Assembly: GCA_964580185.1 (NCBI GenBank)
Contig: CAZOJQ010000010.1
Coordinates: 1 to 64,000, forward strand
Length of the DNA stretch: 64,000 nt
Direction of reading: 5' to 3'
Source of the DNA: CAYWWY01 sp964580185
Lineage (GTDB): Bacteria > Thermotogota > Thermotogae > MWEM01
Part shown: positions 14,416 through 24,405 of the stretch, in pieces
Layout of the letters: every line of letters starts with the position of its first letter
Numbering within the stretch: the stretch's first letter is position 1
Position numbers and translations under genes: made by a program
Notes under the pieces: model-generated
Seen by the model: the letters and a program-made list of their open reading frames with translations, nothing else
Databases searched by the model: none
What the model was told of the DNA's origin: nothing

Positions 14416-16926
14416 TTAGATTGGTTCTGATTCGATCAGCTCCAAAAAGGCTTTGACCAACGAAGGATCAAATTGATGCCCAGCTTCTCTTCGGAATTCT
14501 TCGGTTATTTCGTTGTGCGTTTTGGGGTTTCGGTAGGGTCTCCCCCGTTTCATAACATCATAGGCATCGACGATGGCCACAATCCGCGAAAGGTAAGGGA
14601 TATCCGTTCCCCGCGCGCCTTTAGGATATCCGCTGCCATCCCATCGTTCATGATGGTTTAGGATCTCCTCAGCGACAGTTGAGAACTCCGCGCTGGATTG
14701 CGCGATCTTATGGCCTACAATCGGATGATTATGGATCAAGTTCCATTCTGCCTCGTTCAAGAAACCCTTTTTCTTCAAAACCATTTCCGGCGTATCCAAA
14801 TATCCAATATCGTGCAACGAGACCAACAGCTTCAGGCGTAGCTGCTCTTCCATCGGAAGATTCAGCTTCCTCGCCAAGAGTTGAGCGATCCGGTTCATAT
14901 TCTCGATGTGCTCCATCGTTTCCAGGCTTTTCTCTTCCAGAATCCGTAAAAAAGTATGCAAGGCAATATTGGCTCCACTTCGCCGTTCGTAGGTCTTGTT
15001 TTCGTACATCTGGTTTTCTGCTTCAGTGAGCACATCCTCCAAAAGCTGTTCCGGTTCTTGCTTCACAGCCAGTCCCAAAGCGATGGAAATGGGAAGACCC
15101 AGTTTTTGGTTGTTGTTCGATTGGTCCGCTTTTTGGGAGAATAAGCGAATCCTGTCACAGACCAATAAACCCTGTTCTTGGTTTGTGGAAGGAAGAAGGA
15201 TGACGAATTCGTCTCCACCCCATCGGGCAATGATGTCTTCTTTTCGGCAGGCTTTTCGAAAGATCTAGGCCGTTTCAATCAGCATCTCATCCCCCACAGA
15301 ATGACCAAAACTGTCGTTTGCCAGCTTCAATCCATTCAAATCAGCCATGATCAAGCAGATCGGTAGCTGTCGAGGTTGATCCAATCGAATCATTTCTTCT
15401 TCGAGGTATCGTCGATTGTACAAACCGGTAAGGCTGTCATGAAAGCTCATATACCGGATCTTCTCTTCTTTTTGCTTTCGTTCGGTAATATCTCGTACTA
15501 CGCTTTGGATGTGCATTGGGAGCCCCTGTTCGTTGCGGACAAGATCCGCTTGAATCTCTGTGTAGAGAATGGTGCCATCTTTCCTGAGAAAGCGTCTTTC
15601 AAAACGGGGGATTTTCTCTCCCCGCACCATCCGATCGATGATTTTTTGACTATCAATCTTCTCGGCGCTGATTTCCTCAATTGACATGGATTTCATCTGA
15701 TCTACGGTATACTGGAACATCTCGTTCGCGCGTTGATTCGCGCGAATCAGAGAGCCATCCAAGTCCAGAAGAAAGACTGCATCATGCGTTTGTTCGAAAA
15801 GAGACCGATATCGCTTTTCGCTCAGTTGGAGTTCTTGGTTCTTGCGATACAGTTCTTTCTCGGCAACTCGACCGATTTCTCTGGACATCTGAGCAATTTG
15901 GTTTTCTGGTAAAGGATTCGGTTCTTCGGGAATCATTTCTCCTTGAATCACCGATTCAATTCTGCGACTCAGATGGATCAGGGGTTGAATAAACCTTCGG
16001 CTCATTTGGCGACTCTGCAAAAAACCCAATCCAATCGCAACCAAAGACGTAAGGAGGAAGAGCGTTGCGACACCCCCCACAATCGGCGTTATTACTTCCT
16101 GATAATTAACGACCGTTATCACGCACCACCCTGTTGAAGAGAGACGGCGAAAATACGCCAACTTGTCCGTCTGATCAAACCGGTAGTCAAACCGGCCTTC
16201 TTCACCACGCTGAATCGCTTCGATCACCTCTGGAAGGGCCAGTTGAATCACAGACTCATCATGATGCAAAATGATCTCCCCCAAAGGATTCACAACAAAA
16301 CTATAGGAACTCTGATACACCTCTCTTTGCTCAATCAATTGGGCGACCCTCTGAATGGTATATTCCATGGATACCACTCCAGCATAATGGCCGTCCGATT
16401 GACGCAAGGCTTGGCTGGTTGCGATCACCCAATCCCGCAATCGATACTCTTGAAAAGGGATACCGATTGATATTCCAGGCGCTCGATCCATAGCAGTCTT
16501 ATACCAAGGGCGAATGGTAGGATCAAAATCGTTCGGGATTTCCCAATCATTAATCAACATCATTTTGTTTTCATACCCAGAATAAATATGCAGGATATCT
16601 TCATTATTCTTGGAATGGGATGCGTATAACTCAAGCACTTTTTGGTGGGCTTGTTCATCCATCAGCAAAGCGTCCTGGATTTCTCTCTGGTTTGCTAGTA
16701 TCGAGATCGTCCGGGCCATTTCAGAAAAGTATTGATCGATAAACAGAGAAGCGGCAAGGTTGGTTTGTCGGATTACTGCGAGCGCTTTGGAAAACTCGCT
16801 CCGATATAGAACAGCAGAAAAGACAGCACCTAAGCAAACTACGACTACCATCGAGGTTACAATATGAATCAAGAAGATCTCTTTTTGAAGAGAGGAACGG
16901 TTGGTTTTCCGCTTTTGTCCACTCAT
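14416..16926 (-). pseudogene. dCache-PAS-GGDEF-HD-GYP protein interrupted by in-frame TAG
   Basis: One continuous reading frame of 836 codons broken only by TAG at 15267-15265 (codon 554 counting from ATG 16926). Upstream: a membrane helix, an extracellular Cache-like sensor, a second helix near residue 290, PAS (LFEQTHDAVFLLDLDGS) and the first half of GGDEF. Downstream in the same frame: RWGGDEF, the rest of the cyclase domain, then HD-GYP with SLHDIGYLD and GSGYPKG. The protein should both make and degrade c-di-GMP. The stop falls in the helix before the GGDEF hairpin, where Lys/Glu/Gln is usual, one base from TAG. Either a nonsense mutation, a sequencing error or read-through. Confidence 0.85.
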
Positions 16927-17076
16927 AATGCATCCTTTTGCGCCCGTAGGGTATATTCTCAGATTCGAGCACATTGATCATTATGGTCAATAATTGATTA
17001 TACCATATTTGCTTTAGCGAAGAAGATACGAAAGCACTAAATCGTAACGGAGGGGTAGGTTTATCTCCCGATTTTT

Positions 17077-17838
17077 TTAGCCACCCCTCTTTCTTTCTTT
17101 TTCTAAGTCTTTGATTCTTTCTTCGAGCATTTTTGTGTTGGATGCAATCTCCTCCAGAGAGTTTACTTGGAGGATGCGTTCAAGGAATTGAACGGTTTCT
17201 TGGGGATATGCCCGATATGCATATCGAAGACCAAAATCCGCTTGCTTCGGTCGGTATTTCAGATTCAACAAGATGGCATAGTTCCGCGAGATCAGTTGAT
17301 AGTAAAAGAGGAAAGCTTCGGTAAACCGATTCCGCCATATGGCCTTTTTGATCTCGAGTATGACCACAAAAGCGCTACCAGTCGCCGAATCAAACATCCG
17401 TTCGCACATCTGATCCGATTGTTCTTTGGGGGTTGGAGCGCAATCCAACATTCCTGTCCGATCAAACCAAACCTGGGGAATCCCATGACGATCGGATTCA
17501 GTAAATCTCTGAGGATTGGATTTTTTTGCATAACACAGATCCAAGTAAAACAGATCGTGCGTGTCACGAATCTGATAGAAGCATTGAGAGAACCCATGCC
17601 AGGCCGGTTCGGGGACTCTATACTTCCGTACGATCCCAAAATGCTCTTCAAGTACCCGATCCACTATTTCGAACAAGGGAGCAACAGCATCATCATCGCA
17701 TAGAATCAAAAGGTCCAGATCAGAAAGCGGATCCAAATAGCCCGTTGCTGAAGATCCCCCTTCCCATACCGCATAAACGGATTCTTCCGCCCAAAGGATG
17801 GGTTGCAACACTTCTTGAAGCGTTTCTTTGGTGACCAT
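17077..17838 (-). CDS. Nucleotidyltransferase-domain protein
   Basis: 253 residues. The N-terminal part has the nucleotidyltransferase signature GGSSATGYLDPLSDLDLLIL, with paired aspartates at about residues 39 and 41. The C-terminal 120 residues are helical (possible substrate-binding domain) and end in a charged coil. Domain order and size resemble streptomycin/lincosamide adenylyltransferase-like proteins, but no antibiotic specificity can be claimed. GAGGGG precedes ATG 17838. Confidence 0.75.
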   Translation of the reverse strand: MVTKETLQEVLQPILWAEESVYAVWEGGSSATGYLDPLSDLDLLILCDDDAVAPLFEIVDRVLEEHFGIVRKYRVPEPAWHGFSQCFYQIRDTHDLFYLDLCYAKKSNPQRFTESDRHGIPQVWFDRTGMLDCAPTPKEQSDQMCERMFDSATGSAFVVILEIKKAIWRNRFTEAFLFYYQLISRNYAILLNLKYRPKQADFGLRYAYRAYPQETVQFLERILQVNSLEEIASNTKMLEERIKDLEKERKRGG

Positions 17839-17903
17839 ACGATTCCCCTCTCAATGTTGGTTTCCTTGTTTTGTACTTGGCTGAAACCCAAAAATGGCGT
17901 GAA

Positions 17904-20900
17904 TTATTCGCGATAGATGTACTGGAGTACCATAGAACCTTGGAGTTTCCCCTCTCCTTCGTTTGTGATCAGTATTTCAATTACCAAAGGATGCCGATTT
18001 GGTTGTGATAATACCGAAGGATCTGGAGCGGGTACGTTCCACACAAAGGTGTTTTCTCTCCGATCCACCCAAGTAAGGCTTCCCTGGGTTCTGCCCAGCG
18101 TACCTCCTGCTTCTGCCTGCTCATACAGATGGGTAACTTTGAATGCGGTCCGAGCAGTGAACCGGGGAGAATAATTCCCCTTCGAACCATCATTCGAAAC
18201 ACCCAGAGTGATTGAGATCGCTTGACCGGGTTCCAAGCGTTCTGGAAGGGAGGTCCAGGTGTGATTGAATTGAGAGATCTCGCCTTTCCGACTCCAATAC
18301 GGGCAATTCCAAGCACTTGCGGTAATCGTTACTGTGGTCTTGGCCCCTGAAGGGGTCATATTCAGCTTGTACTCGAAACACCCGTCTTCATATACTGCAT
18401 TGGCGCTTCCCCCAGTTTCAGCATCCCATAGATCCTTCCCAAAGATGAAGCCAAATTCTTGAGATTGAAGGATCCATACCCCTTTTGAAGAATGAATATC
18501 CACCCACGCAATTGCGGATTCCAAAGGCTGACCGCGTTCATCTTTTGCAGCGATATCTTGGCTGGCCAATCCCAACCGGTCATAGTTTTGAACCAAAACC
18601 GTAGGGATTTGTATGGTTTGTTGCTTGGGATCAACCAGTGCCAAGGAAAGGGGTATGGGATCGCTTGTTCCTTTTTGCACATACAATCGATACCCCGTAA
18701 GCACAAGTTCTGAAGATAAACCAACCCCGAAATCGGGCGGATTCCAGCGTAGGGTCAGCTGTTGTTGAGATGGAGTGAGCTGTAGATTCTTGGGTGGAGC
18801 AAGGTAATATGCCCAAAGCGGGTTATTGCCATATCCAAAGTATTCGGACCAAGTCTGACTGGTTCTTTTGTGGACCAAAGCCAAGGGAATGGTTACCGGC
18901 TGATTCGAGAAAGATGCGATCCATTCCTTGGGCACCACCACGATCCCTTCTCCAATTATGACGTCGGATTGAGCCCTTCTTTGCGTTAGAGGGTCCATCT
19001 TTTGCGGGTGTAGGGCAATAACCTCTTCCTGAGAATCAATTTGGTTGCGCCGAATGATCAGGGGAGATGGCGCTTCTGGAGCTGCGTCCCGAAAACGCAT
19101 CAAATGGATGGACAAGGGTTGGGGTTTGATCAATACGCCCCCACCGATCGCCGCGGACGAACTGCCAAGGGACTTAATCATGGGAGCCATCATAGCATTC
19201 AGAGTAAGCGAAGGCCAGCCTGATTTCACTCGGTAATCCATAAAGGATTGGTCTTGGGTGATGGAAACTGTGAGATCATCCGAAAGCGCTCTCTCTTCGA
19301 GAAGAATTGAATGGGCAAATGACGAAAAGGTTTCAGACAAAACCGGAGCAGTCATCGTATTATTCAGGAGAGAACGGACGGCGTCGTGTCCTTTTTCATG
19401 AATCAGGAATTTCCCAAAAGACCATAAATGGTATCCCCTTTTCGTACGATCTGCATCGACTCCTTCCGATCCGTCCAAAACCAATCCCGTTCTCAAGGAA
19501 AGGGCGACCCGATCCGCTGGATACATGGAATAGAACTGCTCATAATCGGGAAGGATTTTTTGATCATATACTTTCTTGGCATCGGTCAAGACTTCGCTTT
19601 CAAAGGTAGTGGCCAAACATTCATCCAACCAAGGATAGGAAGGTTTGAATCCATTATGGTGATAGACGCTATGCCAATACTCATGAGCGAATGTAACCCT
19701 TCGACTGGCCGTTGTCTGTTCGGAAGGATTTGTCAGATAATCCAACGCGACATTGAGTTTGGTTCCATCCCAGCTTCCCGCCATTGGCATTTTATAGATC
19801 CAGATATCTGTGGATGGAGGAACCGAATACTTGTGATGCTCAAAGTAATGCTTGGTCCATTGCGCCTCTCCGGCAAGGGTGAATATGATCTTCGGAATAT
19901 TGATCAGCTCTACTTGAGCCAAGGGGAAGAGCGCGCTCATCGCATGGATCCGCTGTTCTTTCGATAAATTCGGGTCATCCATCATATAGAGGATTTTTTT
20001 GGTTTTCTGATCAATACAAACCAAAACCCTGCTACCGCTCAAATGGTTTTCATGGGATGGATTGTCTACCCAAGAAATATAGAACCGATCACCCAAAGCG
20101 ACGCTTTGGTTTAACCCATAGTACAGCTGGTACGCCCTGTCCAATAGAGGATTGGCCACTTCTGTAGCCCCAAAAATGAGACTTCCCGCTGCCACCGCCC
20201 CCAAAACAGGAAGGGTAATGGCTGTCGATCCTGTAGCTATAATGATCACGCCCGCTGTGGTAACTCCCCCTACCGCGCTGCTAAAAACCTTCCGCACATC
20301 GCTGGCGCTGATCTCCGAAATGAACCCTTTTTTCGAGAAATGGGCCGTTTGGAATGACAAGGTTCTCGATCGCGAATCGAATTGGGAAGGAACCACCCAC
20401 CATAACCCTGGATTGATTTCTTCTACAGCATAGATCTTGGAGGCATCAATGGATGGATCTACGATTATCGAGATTTCTACCATTTGGGGAAATACGGGGA
20501 CATCCTTTTCTCTTTGAAAGGAAAAAAACTGTCCCGAGAGAAGATCGGAAGAAGCGGAATCAATCGTAAAACGTTCCGGAGCATCGACAAACCCCTGTGG
20601 GATGGTTACCTGAACCACTCCCGCTTTCCCGATGGTTCCTCCTTGGGGTCCCACGGTTTGTTCAGCCAACCGGTCTGTGGGAATTCCTTTTCCCGTGAAA
20701 CGAACAGCGGCTGCGGAAGCAATCCAAGTAGGAGTGATCCCCGCTATCAAAACTTTCTCTTCAGCGCCGCTGGTTAAAGAAACCACAATATGGTTGGATC
20801 GTTCAACCACAGTCCATTCATCATCCGCAGAGAGTTCGGGATACATTCCTTGGATATTCGATTGATAATGTCCTCCTTCCACCAAATCCATGTACTCCAT

Positions 20901-21554
20901 TCTCCATATGCCTGTCCGGTTGGACATGAAGGCGATGAATCGTCCATCATGGTTGAACAGAGGATAGAATTCATCGATCTGGGGAGTTTGGGTGAGGGGT
21001 TTGGTTGTAAGGTCTCGGACTTGAAGTAGGTAGATATCATTCGTTCCACCGCTGGTCAGCACTGAATATCCGATCGTATCTCCATTTGGAGACCACCGCG
21101 CGCTGCTGACAGCTTGCCCTTGCGTTAATTGACGGACCTGCCCGGATTGAAGATCTTTTTGGAAAAGGGAAGGAGCAGCGCCTCCCGCTGAGTACAGGAT
21201 ATAGCGGCCGTCGGGAGAAAAATCCTCCAAGATCGCGTTGTCCATAATCTTTTTGGGTTTGGTTTCGTTTGGCTCGATTAAGTAGATCTCCGAACGCATT
21301 TGCTGGGTATGATGAGTAAATCCAATTCTCCCAGTAGCAGCGCAAACTCTTGGAAAGGAAATTCGAAAAAAATCCTCGGTGATCCGAAGCGGCGCGGAAG
21401 AACCAGGAACAATCAAAGATAAGAAGGTCTTCCCCCCTGCTTCGTGTGAATCTTGGACAAATAGAATTGGATCAGGGATCGAATAAGCCCAAAGGGATAG
21501 AGAAATCAGGATGAATAGAAAAGAGATGGATTTGAGTTTCAACGGAAATTTCAC
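17904..21554 (-). CDS. Large exported propeller/metalloprotease-like protein
   Basis: 1216 residues with a signal peptide (residues 1-24). Residues about 30-290 hold TolB/PD40-type beta-propeller repeats (ARWSPNGDTIGYSV, FNHDGRFIAFMSN, FSPDGRYILYSAG). Residues about 300-400 resemble a ZU5-like beta domain (GTIGKAGVVQVTIPQGF). A membrane-like segment lies near 430-470. At 624-628 is HEYWH, a zinc-protease HExxH motif, with a candidate third ligand Glu in WLDECLATTFES about 25 residues on. The C-terminal part includes a fibronectin-III-like domain. GTG start at 21554 follows GAAGGAGG. An envelope or surface protease is the likely role; the substrate is unknown. Confidence 0.72.
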   Translation of the reverse strand: MKFPLKLKSISFLFILISLSLWAYSIPDPILFVQDSHEAGGKTFLSLIVPGSSAPLRITEDFFRISFPRVCAATGRIGFTHHTQQMRSEIYLIEPNETKPKKIMDNAILEDFSPDGRYILYSAGGAAPSLFQKDLQSGQVRQLTQGQAVSSARWSPNGDTIGYSVLTSGGTNDIYLLQVRDLTTKPLTQTPQIDEFYPLFNHDGRFIAFMSNRTGIWRMEYMDLVEGGHYQSNIQGMYPELSADDEWTVVERSNHIVVSLTSGAEEKVLIAGITPTWIASAAAVRFTGKGIPTDRLAEQTVGPQGGTIGKAGVVQVTIPQGFVDAPERFTIDSASSDLLSGQFFSFQREKDVPVFPQMVEISIIVDPSIDASKIYAVEEINPGLWWVVPSQFDSRSRTLSFQTAHFSKKGFISEISASDVRKVFSSAVGGVTTAGVIIIATGSTAITLPVLGAVAAGSLIFGATEVANPLLDRAYQLYYGLNQSVALGDRFYISWVDNPSHENHLSGSRVLVCIDQKTKKILYMMDDPNLSKEQRIHAMSALFPLAQVELINIPKIIFTLAGEAQWTKHYFEHHKYSVPPSTDIWIYKMPMAGSWDGTKLNVALDYLTNPSEQTTASRRVTFAHEYWHSVYHHNGFKPSYPWLDECLATTFESEVLTDAKKVYDQKILPDYEQFYSMYPADRVALSLRTGLVLDGSEGVDADRTKRGYHLWSFGKFLIHEKGHDAVRSLLNNTMTAPVLSETFSSFAHSILLEERALSDDLTVSITQDQSFMDYRVKSGWPSLTLNAMMAPMIKSLGSSSAAIGGGVLIKPQPLSIHLMRFRDAAPEAPSPLIIRRNQIDSQEEVIALHPQKMDPLTQRRAQSDVIIGEGIVVVPKEWIASFSNQPVTIPLALVHKRTSQTWSEYFGYGNNPLWAYYLAPPKNLQLTPSQQQLTLRWNPPDFGVGLSSELVLTGYRLYVQKGTSDPIPLSLALVDPKQQTIQIPTVLVQNYDRLGLASQDIAAKDERGQPLESAIAWVDIHSSKGVWILQSQEFGFIFGKDLWDAETGGSANAVYEDGCFEYKLNMTPSGAKTTVTITASAWNCPYWSRKGEISQFNHTWTSLPERLEPGQAISITLGVSNDGSKGNYSPRFTARTAFKVTHLYEQAEAGGTLGRTQGSLTWVDRRENTFVWNVPAPDPSVLSQPNRHPLVIEILITNEGEGKLQGSMVLQYIYRE

Positions 21555-21577
21555 AATCAGTCGCCTCCTTCATCACT

Positions 21578-21599
21578 ATTATAGATAATTATATCACGG
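21578..21599 (-). promoter_or_regulatory. Two -10-like boxes upstream of the large exported protein
   Basis: TATAAT occurs twice on the minus strand (21583-21578 and 21593-21588) without a good -35 box. The outer copy lies in the 13-mer CCGTGATATAATT, which recurs on the plus strand at 21658-21670. Confidence 0.4.
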
Positions 21600-21640
21600 A
21601 ACCGTACCTTTCCCTACCCAGCCCCAAATATTATTGGCAT

Positions 21641-21669
21641 TTGACAATAATGAAAATCCGTGATATAAT
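21641..21669 (+). promoter_or_regulatory. Consensus promoter of the MinD/NifX-type cluster
   Basis: TTGACA (21641-21646), 17-nt spacer, TATAAT (21664-21669). It drives the run of overlapping genes from 21700 onward. Confidence 0.9.
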
Positions 21670-21699
21670 TGGCATAAGCTAATAAAGGAGGTGGCGATT

Positions 21700-21981
21700 A
21701 TGCCAAGATTCAATGGTACAGGCCCCTTTGGACATGGACCTGCTACAGGTCGTGGAATGGGGTACTGCACAGGATTTCGTGGATGGGGTCGTAGAATGGG
21801 GCGTGGATTCAGCACGTTCGGACAATTCCGAGGACCGATGAATATGGCTTACATTCCGCAAACAGCCCCAACGGTCTCGAAAGAAGAACAACTACAGATG
21901 ATGGAAGCCGAGATCAACGCCCAAGAAGCAGTTTTGGACAGTATGAGGAAACACGTTGAGCAATTGCGTAATGAACCGTAA
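21700..21981 (+). CDS. DUF5320-family small protein
   Basis: 93 residues. The first half is a Gly/Arg-rich, low-complexity run (FNGTGPFGHGPATGRGMGYC, then RGWGRRMGRG) and the C-terminal third is a coiled coil (EEQLQMMEAEINAQEAVL). This is the DUF5320 layout, regularly encoded at the head of MinD-ferredoxin/NifX gene clusters in anaerobes. A single Cys in MGYC is conserved in the ones I remember. Function is not established; a scaffold or metal-cluster accessory role is inferred from its neighbours. The start ATG 21700 follows AAAGGAGGTGGCGATT. Confidence 0.85.
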   Translation: MPRFNGTGPFGHGPATGRGMGYCTGFRGWGRRMGRGFSTFGQFRGPMNMAYIPQTAPTVSKEEQLQMMEAEINAQEAVLDSMRKHVEQLRNEP

Positions 21982-22864
21982 GGCTTGTTCAATCGCGATA
22001 AGCAGTGGAAAGGGTGGGGCGGGAAAAACCACCCTTTCCGTCCATCTAGCCGATTTCTGGCACGCTCAAAACCAACCTGTGGCTCTTGTGGATGTAGATG
22101 TCGAAGAACCAAACGATGCGCTTTTCTTCTCGTTCGCCCGGAACGAATCGCACCCGTCCTTTCGCATGGTTGCAAAATGGGATGAATCTTTGTGTACGCA
22201 TTGCCTTCGGTGCAAAGGAACCTGCTCTTTCAACGCTTTGCTGGCTAGCCATCAAAAGGTCGTCGTGTATGACACGCTTTGTCATGGGTGCGGCGTGTGT
22301 GTGCATCTTTGTCCTCAAAAGGCTTTACGGATGAGTCCATTCCAAATCGGCTCCATAACCGATGGAATGACCAAGAATAGGCTCCGGGTAGTGACTGGAA
22401 CACTGGATGTAGGTCAGGAACTAGCGGCGCCCCTTGTGCGCGATACCGTAACATTTGCCCTGGATCACCTTTCCGAGGATACGATCCTTCTAATGGATAC
22501 AGCTCCCGGAGTTTCGTGTTCTTTTGTGGCAGCAGTAGAATCTGTGGATGCAGTCATTTTGGTCGCTGAACCCACCCGATTCGGCCGGTTTGATCTTGAT
22601 CTGGCAGTCCAAGCACTAACCAAACTGGAGAGGCCTTTTGGAGTCGTAATCAACAAATATGAACCGGGTTTGGATTGCATCCATGAGTATTGTTCTTCTC
22701 AATCAATCCCAATCTTAGGATGCATCAGCCTGGACACGGATATTGCTCGGGCTTTATCCGAAGGATCCATCGTCTGGAAGGAATTTCCTATGCTGAGCCA
22801 AGCCTTGGAATCGATCACAAATCGGGTATTGGATCGCAAAAAAAGGCAGGTGCTGCTAAGATGA
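21971..22864 (+). CDS. MinD/Mrp-superfamily ATPase with inserted 2[4Fe-4S] ferredoxin domain (first copy)
   Basis: 297 residues. The deviant P-loop SSGKGGAGKTT is at residues 11-21, DVDVEEP is the switch I region, and LLMDTAPGVSC holds Walker B. Inserted after residue 60 are two ferredoxin motifs, CTHCLRCKGTC and CHGCGVCVHLCP, each with four Cys. Such MinD-type ATPases are carriers or assembly factors for Fe-S clusters, and in this neighbourhood are usually paired. The start ATG 21971 overlaps the DUF5320 stop; the last codon overlaps the next start (ATGA). Confidence 0.9.
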   Translation: MNRKACSIAISSGKGGAGKTTLSVHLADFWHAQNQPVALVDVDVEEPNDALFFSFARNESHPSFRMVAKWDESLCTHCLRCKGTCSFNALLASHQKVVVYDTLCHGCGVCVHLCPQKALRMSPFQIGSITDGMTKNRLRVVTGTLDVGQELAAPLVRDTVTFALDHLSEDTILLMDTAPGVSCSFVAAVESVDAVILVAEPTRFGRFDLDLAVQALTKLERPFGVVINKYEPGLDCIHEYCSSQSIPILGCISLDTDIARALSEGSIVWKEFPMLSQALESITNRVLDRKKRQVLLR

Positions 22865-23721
22865 AGGAAATCATAGTCCTCTCGGGAAAAGGCGGAACAG
22901 GAAAGACTTCCCTAACGGCCGCGTTGGCTCAGATTTTTTCCGATCAGGTTGTTTTGTGTGATGCCGATGTAGACGCTCCTGACCTTCATTTGTTAATGAA
23001 TCCGTCTGTTCTTTCCCAGCATGAATTTGTTTGCGGCAATCAAGCATGGATCAACCCCGATTTGTGCAATGGATGTGGTAGGTGTTCGGAAGCTTGCGCC
23101 TTTCGCGCGATTGAGATGGAGCAAGAAAAAGTGCGCCTTCGTCTCAATCGATGTGAGGGCTGTGGATTGTGTATGCTCATTTGTACACAAAAAGCGATAA
23201 CCATGCTGCCTCATTCTGCTGGTTATTGGGCAATATCAAAAACCCGGTTTGGTTCTTTTTTTTGCCATGCGCAATTGGATCCGGGTTCAGAGAATTCGGG
23301 AAAACTGGTGACTCAGGTTAAAAAAGAAGCCCGGATGTTGGCGAAACAAGAAGCGAAACCCTTTTTGTTGGTGGATGGTCCCCCCGGCATCGGATGTCCG
23401 ACAATTGCCTCATTGACAGGCGCTGACCATGTTCTTATTGTTACAGAACCGACTCGATCCGCGATCCACGATCTGGCCCGATTGGTGAAATTAGTCCGCT
23501 CCATGGAATTGCCAATGAGCTGCGTGATCAATCGATCAACGATTCATCCATCGCTAACCCAAGATATCCAGGAGTATTTGGGCATTCGTTCGATAAACCA
23601 TTCATCAACCATTCCGTATGACCCTCTTTTTGTTTCAGCGTTGAATGAAGGAAAGACCATCATCGAAGTTGACCAGAAATACCAAACCATAATCAAACGG
23701 ATCGGAGAGGATTGGATATGA
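22861..23721 (+). CDS. MinD/Mrp-superfamily ATPase with inserted ferredoxin domain (second copy)
   Basis: 286 residues, paralogue of the preceding gene: P-loop LSGKGGTGKTS at residues 7-17, ferredoxin motifs CNGCGRCSEAC and CEGCGLCMLIC, Walker B VDGPPGIGCP. Two adjacent, different copies are typical and probably form a heterodimer. ATG 22861 overlaps the preceding stop by four bases and the next gene overlaps its stop in the same way, so the stoichiometry is likely fixed by coupling. Confidence 0.9.
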   Translation: MKEIIVLSGKGGTGKTSLTAALAQIFSDQVVLCDADVDAPDLHLLMNPSVLSQHEFVCGNQAWINPDLCNGCGRCSEACAFRAIEMEQEKVRLRLNRCEGCGLCMLICTQKAITMLPHSAGYWAISKTRFGSFFCHAQLDPGSENSGKLVTQVKKEARMLAKQEAKPFLLVDGPPGIGCPTIASLTGADHVLIVTEPTRSAIHDLARLVKLVRSMELPMSCVINRSTIHPSLTQDIQEYLGIRSINHSSTIPYDPLFVSALNEGKTIIEVDQKYQTIIKRIGEDWI

Positions 23722-24065
23722 TCATTGCATTTCCAACAACTGGGTGTAGTTGGAACGCCAATTTGGACGAGCACTTCGGGAGGAGCGCTTATATTGGGAT
23801 TTATCATGAGTCCGAGGATCGATTTGTCTGGATCGACAATGGTTCTGGGCAAGAGACTGCTTCGGGCGCTGGGGTACAAACTGCGCAGAAGGTCATAGAC
23901 CATGGGGCAAGTGTATTGATTGCCCATACTGTTGGTCCCAAAGCCGTACGAGCTTTGGAAGACCATGGAATCAGTATATATTCTACACACAAATCGATAT
24001 CCATACAAGAAGGATACCAACAATGGAAAAACAGTCAGAAAGGACAAGGGGGAGAAATGACATGA
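23718..24065 (+). CDS. NifX/NifB-type dinitrogenase cofactor-like protein (first copy)
   Basis: 115 residues, beginning MIIAFPTTGCSWNANLDEHFG, with TGAGVQTAQKVIDHGASVLI in the middle: the Nitro_FeMo-Co (RNase H-like) fold of NifX, NifY and the NifB C-terminus. Members without nitrogenase genes nearby are thought to bind Fe-S or other metal clusters. No nifHDK is visible. A Cys at residue 10 is a candidate cluster ligand. Start ATG 23718 overlaps the previous stop; the frame is open slightly upstream from TTG 23712. Confidence 0.88.
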   Translation: MIIAFPTTGCSWNANLDEHFGRSAYIGIYHESEDRFVWIDNGSGQETASGAGVQTAQKVIDHGASVLIAHTVGPKAVRALEDHGISIYSTHKSISIQEGYQQWKNSQKGQGGEMT

Positions 24066-24394
24066 TGATTGCAATTCCTACCGTTGATGGAAAAGTATCT
24101 GCTCATTTTGGCCATTGTAGCTCGTATCGGATGTACTTAGTCGAAGATTGCTCGATCCGCGAAGTGATTGAAAAAGAAGGCCCGGAACATGAACCAGGCG
24201 TGATTCCAAGATGGCTAAAAACCGAAGGGGCAGATGTGGTCATTGCTGGGGGGATGGGTCAAAAAGCCATCCAGCTTTTCGATTCTTTGGGCATTCAAAC
24301 GGTCGTGGGTGTCTCATCCCGTGATGCAGATGAGGTAGCTCAGGAATACCTAGCAGGAAAGCTAGCAAACTATTCCAACCTCTGTGACCACTGA
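24062..24394 (+). CDS. NifX/NifB-type dinitrogenase cofactor-like protein (second copy)
   Basis: 110 residues: MMIAIPTVDGKVSAHFGHCS, then GADVVIAGGMGQKAIQLFDS, the canonical Nitro_FeMo-Co fold. It is shorter and more typical than its upstream neighbour, with FGHC carrying His and Cys of the probable cluster site. Overlaps the preceding stop as ATGA. It likely acts with the twin MinD ATPases in a metal-cluster carrier system. Confidence 0.9.
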   Translation: MMIAIPTVDGKVSAHFGHCSSYRMYLVEDCSIREVIEKEGPEHEPGVIPRWLKTEGADVVIAGGMGQKAIQLFDSLGIQTVVGVSSRDADEVAQEYLAGKLANYSNLCDH

Positions 24395-24405
24395 GGATCC
24401 GGAAT

